A stretch of 64,000 nt of DNA from Cyclina sinensis (Eukaryota; Mollusca; Bivalvia; Venerida; Veneridae), in the NCBI GenBank assembly GCA_012932295.1, contig JAAONU010000014.1:15131039-15195038 (forward strand), written 5' to 3'. Made by a program: the position numbers and the translations under genes. Positions 56,833 through 64,000 of this stretch are shown piece after piece. The notes under the pieces were generated by a model. It saw nothing but the letters and a program-made list of their open reading frames with translations, had not been told where the DNA came from and searched no databases. Within the stretch, counting starts at the first letter, position 1. The number at the start of each line of letters is the position of its first letter.

Positions 56833-58714
56833 CAGGGCTTTTCATCCTTATATAACAGAGGCCGACATTCGGCCACTTCCCAATCCGAAAAATATAGATT
56901 TTTTTCCAACTGTGGCAGAGTTTCTTCCCAAAATGCAAGACATGATTTCCCAAAATCTTAGAAATTCCCCCTAGATTAGTTTAAAAAACGATCAATTTGT
57001 TTACATTTGTTACTTCCGGAAGAAGCGTTTGTCTGGTATCGACTTTTTTGTCGTACTATAGCCGAACAACGCACAGTACCTGTGTTACCCAAAACCAGTC
57101 TAATCCGTTAAGTTCCGATAGACTCTTACTCAGTAGTTATCAGTAAATACAAGAGCCATGTTACACATGTTTAATCCCCCTGCCGGGAAGAAGCTACCTG
57201 AAGGTTGTACTTTCAAACACTCAATGTAATAATGTTTTAAGAAAATCCCACTAAAAATAGGCAAGGTAGAGTTATTGTTCTTGCAAACTGCACTTCCTAC
57301 CAATGTGCTATGTCAGTGTATTAAGTTTGAAGAAAATCGCTCACGCACTTTTTGAGTTATGCTTCGGACAAAGTTTTTCAATTAAATCTGATAAAGGGGA
57401 ATAATTCTAAAAGTAGGCAAGGTAGAGTTATTATTCTTACACACTGCACCTCCTCCAAATGTGCTCTTTCAGTATATGAAGTTTGAAGAAAATCACTCAA
57501 GTACTTTTGGAGTTATGATCCCGACAAAACTGGAACGGACGCACACATGGACGGACGGAGACAATTTCTAATATCCCCTCCTCCTTTCGCAGGGATAATA
57601 AGTTCAAGAATTCAAGAATTAGATAAACATGTATATGCTGGGATTTTTAAAATGTAAACAAGTAAATCTGATAAAGGGGAATAACTCTAAAAAATAGGCA
57701 AGGTAGAGTTATTGGACATGCACACTGCACTACCTACCAATGTGCTCTGTCAATGTATGAAATTTGAATAAAATCCCTCAAGTAGTTTTGGAGTTATGCT
57801 CCGGTCAAAATTTATTAAGTAATTATGATAAAGGGGAATAACTCTAAAAATAGGCAAGGTAGAGTTATTGTTCTTGCACACTGCACTTCCTACCAATGTG
57901 CTCTGTCAGTGTATGAAGTTTGAATAAAATCCCTCAAGTAGTTTTAGAGTTATGCTCTGGACAAAATTTATCAAGTAATTCTGATAAAGGGGAATAACTC
58001 TAAAAATAGGCAAGGTAGAGTTATTGGACTTGCACACTGCACTACCTACCAATGTGCTCTGTCAGTGTACTGAGATTGAATAAAATCCCTCAAGTAGTTT
58101 TGGAGTTATGCTCCGGACAAAATTTATCAAGTAATTCTGATAAAAAGGAATAACTCTAAAAATAGGCAAGGTAGAGTTATTGGACATGCACACTGCACTA
58201 CCTACCAATGTGCTCTGTCAGTGTATGAAGTTTGAATAAAATCCCTCTAGCAGTTTTGGAGTTATGCTCCGGACAAAATTTATCAAGTAAATTTGATAAA
58301 GCGGTATAACTCTAAAAAAAAGCAAGGTAGAGTTATTGGACTTGCACACTGCACTACCTACCAATGTGCTCTGTCAGTGTATGAAGTTTGAATAAAATCC
58401 CTCAAGTAGTTTTGGAGTTATGCTCCGGTCAAAATTGTTTCGGACGGACGCACGGACACACGGACGGACGAAGGGCATTCCTATTATCCCCTCCGCCTTT
58501 GGCAGGGGGATAAAAGGTAGAAACATGCACAGTGAAACAGTCAAACGTTCCGAAAGTCTGGATTTTATTCCGTATCAGGGGAGATAAATCGGTGTTTATT
58601 TCTGGTTGCAGAAACAAATGTCTCATAAATTTCCCAAAATGAACAATTATCGCGCATAAATTTCCCAATTTGAAAGGCCAGGGCCTCTTCCCAATTTCAT
58701 GATGAAAAGCCCTG
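56833..58714. mobile_element. TIR element in RPL35 copy B intron
   Basis: Ends CAGGGCTTTTCATC and GATGAAAAGCCCTG, perfect 14-base inverted repeats, flanked by GAAGT on both sides (56828-56832, 58715-58719). It splits a 148-bp intron unit that is continuous in copy A, proving insertion after the duplication or loss in A. Outer parts carry TTCCCAAAAT words. CAGGG ends suggest hAT type; the 5-base duplication is short for most hATs. No transposase. Confidence 0.88.
57174..58512 (+). mobile_element. Nested tandem element inside the TIR element
   Basis: Ends AATCCCCCTGCC and GGCAGGGGGAT. Core of about eight units of 150 bp with GGCAAGGTAGAGTTATT, CACTGCACTACCTACC and CAAGTAGTTTTGGAGTTATG. Two GGACGGACG runs, near 57537 and 58440. 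Related to the 148-bp intron array. Confidence 0.7.
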
Positions 58715-61341
58715 GAAGTTGCACTGAATTCCAACCATCAGTTTTCAAGTTATGCTCCGGACAAGGAAAACCAACAAAGGGCAAAAACTGTGCAAAAAGT
58801 GAAGGAGTTTTGATTCTTGAACACTGCACTTCCTCTCAATGCGATTGACCATTGTATGAAGTTGCATTGAATTCCAACCATTAGTTTTCAAGTTATACTC
58901 CGGACAAGGAAATCGCAACCGACCGCCCGACCACCAGGAGACTCCTATATACCCCCCAAACTTGTTTCAGAAATAATTAAATGGTCTTCATAATTATATC
59001 TGTTAATTATCATTTGTGATTTCTCTGGCAAAATGAGACCATTCATACACTATTCACATAATTTACAATTACCCACATAGTCACCAATGATTTCTTATCT
59101 TTGCTTTTTGACTAGAATACATTATTTCAGAAGATACCAAACCTGAATTTCTGCATGACTCGAGGTAAAGATATGTTAACAAATTTGCTAAAGATAACCA
59201 AGATCTATACTCCTGGAAAGACTTATTTCTTAGGGAAAATTTGGATAATTTGTTCAACTGCTCACATGATTTTTTCCACCGTACGCAGAGATAACATATT
59301 TATACCAGAAAATATTTATAGTGCAAATTTTAACCAAGATCAATGTAACACAACTCAGCAACCCTCAAACTAATAGTAAACTAACACAAGACCTGTAGTT
59401 GTGAACAAACATATGCACCCCCCCCCCACCCTGAATGTGACCTTGACCTCTGAGCTGGACACCTGATTCATGCACTGGACACATCATAATGTCCAACACA
59501 CCTATGCCATTGTTGACCGGACACGACCATTAATGCACTTATGTGAAAATTTCCTTTAAGTCCAAGTGTGACCTTGACCTTTGACCTACAAACCTGGGTC
59601 TTGCATGTGACACATTGTCTCAATGTGCCACACATTAATGCAAAATTATTTCAAAATCCATCCATGACAGACAAAGTTATGGACCGGAAAAAAGTGGACA
59701 GACGGATGGACAATTTAAAAATTATATGCCTCCCTTTGGGTGCACAAAAAAATTTCAGCACAAGTACTTACACTGTTTAGAATATTAAGTAACAAAAGAT
59801 GTTTGTAAAACGTGCTTGTAATTTTGACCTTGAAAGGGGCTCCTGATAGCTTGACCTTTGATCAATCTAGCCCAAAATCATTCATCTTCTTGAAATGCCC
59901 AACAATACTGTAAAATTTAATGGTTCATGGCATAGGTTTCTTGACTTACTGATTTAAAAGCATTTTTATTGTGCAAGGCCCAGGAATCTTGCCCTTGTGG
60001 TGAATTGTGCTTAAAATCAACAGATTTGGAGATATGCTTAAGTGTCTGGTAAACACCGAGGTTTCAGGTTTAAGTTTTTATTCAGTTATTGATTGGACCC
60101 ATTTTCTAAGGCACTGTGATTTTTACCTTTATCAACTGTGCTCAAAATCACTGCCCAACATCCTGTAAAGAGCAAGCTTCTGTGAGCTTGGACTTTGACA
60201 GGTCACTGTTTAGAGACTGTTTACAAAGGCCCCTATATGAGTTTGATATTTGACCCCCATGAGCCTGGTCAGTTCAAGATTGATCTACTAGTCATGCACA
60301 AATTTCCTGTAAAGTATGAAAGCCCTTCGTTCAGTAGTTCTCGAGTTTTTGACTGGAAATCATTTTCATAGTGCAGGCCCATGCATGTTTGACCTTTGAC
60401 ACAATATAATATTTATCTACTCAACATTCCCAACCTACTTACTAGGTATAAAGTCTCTAGGCTTAGATATTCTTAAGTTATTGATTGTAAACCTTATGGT
60501 CTGCAAACTACAATTTAGTGAACAAGGTATAAGCCTTCACTTTTCACAAAATGAAAGCTGTCAGTATGACAACGACACCACCTTACATACATCAGAAATC
60601 CCAAAGACCAATAAGAAATTTTGACTGAGGATGGCAGGTCTTTAAACAGTATGATCATACAGCTGAACTATGTCCCAAAATAAATCCAGCTTATCTACTG
60701 ATCATGCCAAACTATCCTTGGTCAAGTCTGAAGATCCTAAGAGCACTTATTTTAGTTACTGATCAGAAACAGTTTTCAAAGACCAGAACTCTTGTGAGCT
60801 TGACCCTTGCAAATGTGGGTAAAAAAATAGTTAGGTTCATATACTGTACATGCAAAACAAAAACCTGTAAAGTTTGATGGTGCTGGAAGCAGTCCTTATT
60901 CAGAAATTGATTAATTATAGTTTACAAAGTGAAGGCCCATGTGAGCTTGACCTCAGACCCTGTGGAATCTACTAATCTACTCAGTTTTACTGTCCCTGGT
61001 GCTGTACTTCTTGATTTACTGATTGGAACCCATTTTTTAAGTGCAGGCCCTTGGTAGCTGGACTTCTGACCTTGCAGGCCCCAAAACAATAGAGTTCATC
61101 TACGCAAGATGACCAACCTATCTACAAAATCTTGAGTCTTAACACTGTTCTCAAGTCACTGATTTGAAATCACTTAGTTCACTGATGGACTGACAGGCAT
61201 GAGCAAATCAATATAACCTATATTTCTAACGAATATTTAAAAGTAGATATAAAAACCCCTATGTATGCAGACATTGAGTGTTTCAGCACCAAGAGCTCAA
61301 AGCTGGAACAATGTACTCAATCTTATTCCAGATCCACTTAC

Positions 61342-61403
61342 ATCTTTGCTAGTTTTGAAGCAGCTCCACCAGTTACCTTGGCAACACGCAAGCTCTGTAA
61401 TTC
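61342..61403 (-). CDS. RPL35: 60S ribosomal protein L35, internal exon (copy B)
   Basis: Same 62-base exon as 47241-47302 with one silent difference; splice sites conserved. Encodes ELQSLRVAKVTGGAASKLAK. Confidence 0.9.
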
Positions 61404-61497
61404 CTGAAATAAGAAATCACAGCATTAAGAACACTACAAAATCTTATTTTCTAGGGACAATTTTCATTTCAAATTTATGTGTACTGTATTTGTTAGC

Positions 61498-61665
61498 TTA
61501 TTCTCTCTAAGTGAAGAGTAACTGATTATTCTCTCTAAGTGAAGAGTAACTGATTATTCTCTCTAAGTGAAGAGTAACTGATTATTCTCTCTAAGTGAAG
61601 AGTAACTGATTATTCTCTCTAAGTGAAGAGTAACTGATTATTCTCTCTAAGTGAAGAGTAACTGA
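61498..61665 (+). repeat. 28-bp minisatellite, six perfect units
   Basis: Six identical units of TTATTCTCTCTAAG + TGAAGAGTAACTGA. Copy A has a single unit at the same place (near 47398-47425). Confidence 0.97.
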
Positions 61666-62036
61666 TTATCCAAAGAGGAAATATGTTCATTTTGTTCTTT
61701 CAGAAAGCGATGATGGACACAAAGTGTACATTTAATACTAACTGGCAAATTGCTATTTCCCTAAAAAGCATACTACAACACTCCATATACATTATTTTTA
61801 CCCGATTTATTAAGAATTTTTGACTGACAACCTTACTTAAGGTAATAATACATATACTGTCATTCATACACAAATTTAAAGAAAAATTTATTAAAATATT
61901 TAGGGTAATCCTCTGTAAGCACATGTTCAGGACATGTCACTTCCAGTTATCATTGTTAATGATCATCTGAAAGCATCAAGCTTGAGTTTTCCCTTAAATA
62001 TAGCAATAACAAGATAACATGTAACTGCTCTTCTAG

Positions 62037-63560
62037 TCTAAAAATTTCGACTGCAAGACCGACCGATTTACAAACTGATATTACATAGATGTCGGCCTTT
62101 ACGTCTCAACCAGTTAGATTCAAAACTGTGTCGGAAATCGAACTGATTTAAATTTCATTTTTTTCATTGCAACATGAAAATTTTCACACTGGCATGTTCA
62201 TTTGTTGATATAAACCATAATTAGTCCTCAAAATATTTATAAAATGACAAATATTAACTTAAATTACCTATTAAACCCAATTAGGTACCGATTGTTTACA
62301 TGTGGATGTGCAAACGCTGTAACCAATGAAAACGTTTCTTTTAATTTAAACATATTAGTACACTCCGGGAGACTGTACGCGTTAAATCGCACACAAAGCG
62401 CTTTATCGTATAGACGTAATACAAATTTTCTGTTGATTTTTTCTGAAAATATAAATTTGAAACTTTTGTATTTACTCCATTTATTTATTCTACATTAATA
62501 CATACATCACACATTCTTAACATGTCACACTTTTGATTTTGTGATTTTTATTGTAAAGATAGGATTTAATAAACTTAAATTGCCACCAGTCAAGGACACG
62601 ATTCCTAATGTATGTTATCAACAATTTTGTAATGTCAAGTAAAATTAAAATTTGCTATTCCCTTTCCTGTATATTGTGTTTTTTTTTCTTTAATGAACAT
62701 TTAAATATAATTTGATTTTCGTAGCATCTAGTATTTATTTAGTGTAATCAGGCCTGACATAATAATATTTTGAACCTAGAGCCGTTTATTTCACCTATCC
62801 AAATTATATCATCTTTACTTTTTAAGTTTAAACTACAATATCCTATATAATATCATCCATATTGAGTTATAAAGACATTCCATATATGGTTTGTTTCGCT
62901 TATCCATAAATATTTTTCTAAAGATGTTTTCTAATTGCGTGCATGCCTTCAATACAAAAATTACGCACAATACGTATAAGTTATTTGTTATATATAAAAT
63001 TTTATGAAATTTATTGCGAGCGAAGACCAATAACTTGCTTACAGTTTGTCATGTACGCACGTCCTCTAAAGTCTTGTTAAGACCGCCCTTTCATTTTGAT
63101 TGACACCTCTAGCTTCCAGAAAAATGTCGATTGCCTGTCATTCAAGTTGTCACGAGGCTTTTTTCTACATGTACAGTTCAGTTTATAATGCCCGTATGTT
63201 ATTCTAGCTATTTTGCATAACTCCGCCCACATACCACATGTCACGCGCTGTTCATATCAAAGAAAATAAGTCACTTATTTTTTCATACAGATTATTTTAT
63301 GCGATATATTTTTCAAATTTAAACTGAATATGGCCTCTCTGATTGGATAAGAAACTAGGGCAAACTGCAAACTCGATTTAATTTCAATTCCTGCTAAAGT
63401 AAAGGTTATTTTGAGGCCAAGTGATAAACATACAGCTTTGCTTTTATCAAATGTTTGAAATTCTGATCGATTTTAAAAATAAATTTTTGAAAGTGCTTGT
63501 TTCCTGTGGACAGTTACAAGTAAATTTTACGGAACGTGGAAATAGATAAGGCTTAGCTAT
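62037..63560. other. Gene-free stretch
   Basis: AT-rich, no shared sequence with copy A, no RPL35 5' exon found. ORFs at 62244-62498 and 62833-63030 have no recognisable content. Confidence 0.5.
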
Positions 63561-63568
63561 TCATATAA

Positions 63569-63937
63569 GTGACCGAAAAGAGAGGACAAATATTGAACAT
63601 TACGTCTTGGAATTATAAGATGTTAAGTCATTTTATTCAAAGTGGTTTACAGGCACTACAACATAAAATCATTGTACACGCACAAATTGGACATTCCTTT
63701 TATTCACACCGTAACCTAACTCTCAAAAGACACGGAAAACTGACCGGCGGATTGGGGAATGTGATTGACAAGATATATGGCGACCTGAAAGATGTGGGGA
63801 AACGCCATGGAAAAGAGAAGATCTCAAAAAGATTGGAGAATTTGGAATTCTTTGTAGATTTTCTTCGAGAGGAAAATCTCACGTCCGAGAAAAAAGCCAG
63901 GTCGGGCCTTTCAAAGTTTTTCAAAAGCCAACAATAA
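63569..63937 (+). CDS. Hypothetical small protein or terminal exon
   Basis: 122-codon open frame that opens with GTG, not ATG; the first ATG is at about codon 18, so it may be a 3' exon or a shorter protein of about 105 residues. The C-terminal half is rich in Lys, Glu and Arg (KRHGKEKISKRLENLEFF, EKKARSGLSKFF) and looks helical. ATTAAA lies right after the stop (63939-63944), followed by an A run. No family recognised. Confidence 0.35.
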   Translation: MTEKRGQILNITSWNYKMLSHFIQSGLQALQHKIIVHAQIGHSFYSHRNLTLKRHGKLTGGLGNVIDKIYGDLKDVGKRHGKEKISKRLENLEFFVDFLREENLTSEKKARSGLSKFFKSQQ

Positions 63938-64000
63938 CATTAAAGTAGATATTAAAAAAAAACTGTGCCAGAAAACCAAACAGTGCTCGAAAAAACTAGA

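Larger units (their letters stand above)
54638..62036. repeat. Segmental duplication, copy B
   Basis: Counterpart of 42931-47794, with three main gains: the TIR element 56833-58714, extra 148-bp intron units, and a 28-bp minisatellite 61498-61665. Homology ends at both sides at the same features as in copy A. Confidence 0.95.

Overview
The window is eukaryotic nuclear DNA: AT-rich, with intron-split genes, tRNA-derived SINEs, a dead LINE, and many non-autonomous transposons and tandem arrays. I infer a marine bivalve or close relative. The basis is the abundance of long arrays of about 145-165 bp units starting TTTTTAGCTCACC or TTTTTAGCTCC and ending near CTCTTGTTT, plus a Mab-21/cGAS-like gene pair; both are typical of bivalve genomes. 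Species cannot be read from the sequence.

Layout. 1-539: C-terminal end of a Mab-21-like gene (+). 540-7500: SINE copies, a Helentron-like tandem array (3841-5583), a 142-bp direct repeat, and a field of CGTATA-type repeats with a large hairpin (6599-6764). 7660-9144: a complete Mab-21/cGAS-like gene on the minus strand, convergent with the first, with the nucleotidyltransferase motifs intact. 9145-27650: almost entirely repeats, including nested arrays (12352-14229), three tRNA-headed SINEs (15887-16768), AGCAGTAAC and AGAATAGCAG foldback elements (18188-20130) and an antisense LINE relic (25720-26980).

27658-41385: one SLC6 (sodium/chloride-dependent neurotransmitter transporter) gene on the plus strand. 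I could resolve 11 exons, with matching splice phases except around transmembrane segments 10-11. Three exons each carry a one-base length change in a homopolymer, so the gene is either a young pseudogene or affected by consensus errors. Its introns hold several terminal-inverted-repeat elements: 30778-31162, 31575-33086, 35246-35464 and 37201-40447. Its stop codon sits in the first unit of a 45-bp minisatellite (41356-42153).

42462-62036: two copies of the 3' half of the ribosomal protein L35 gene (minus strand; last two exons each) in a segmental duplication (42931-47794 and 54638-62036). Copy A lies inside an otherwise continuous Helentron-like array (42462-42930 and 48756-52980), which suggests gene-fragment capture or insertion. 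Copy B carries a TIR element (56833-58714) with a second element nested in it, and an expanded 28-bp minisatellite. The 5' exons of RPL35 were not found for either copy; those of copy B may lie beyond the right edge.

62037-64000: mostly unrecognised sequence with one small possible coding region at 63569-63937. I found no genes acting together as an operon or pathway. The most noteworthy items are the cGAS-like receptor candidate, the repeat-bounded RPL35 duplicate, the iteron-ended element, and the state of the SLC6 gene.
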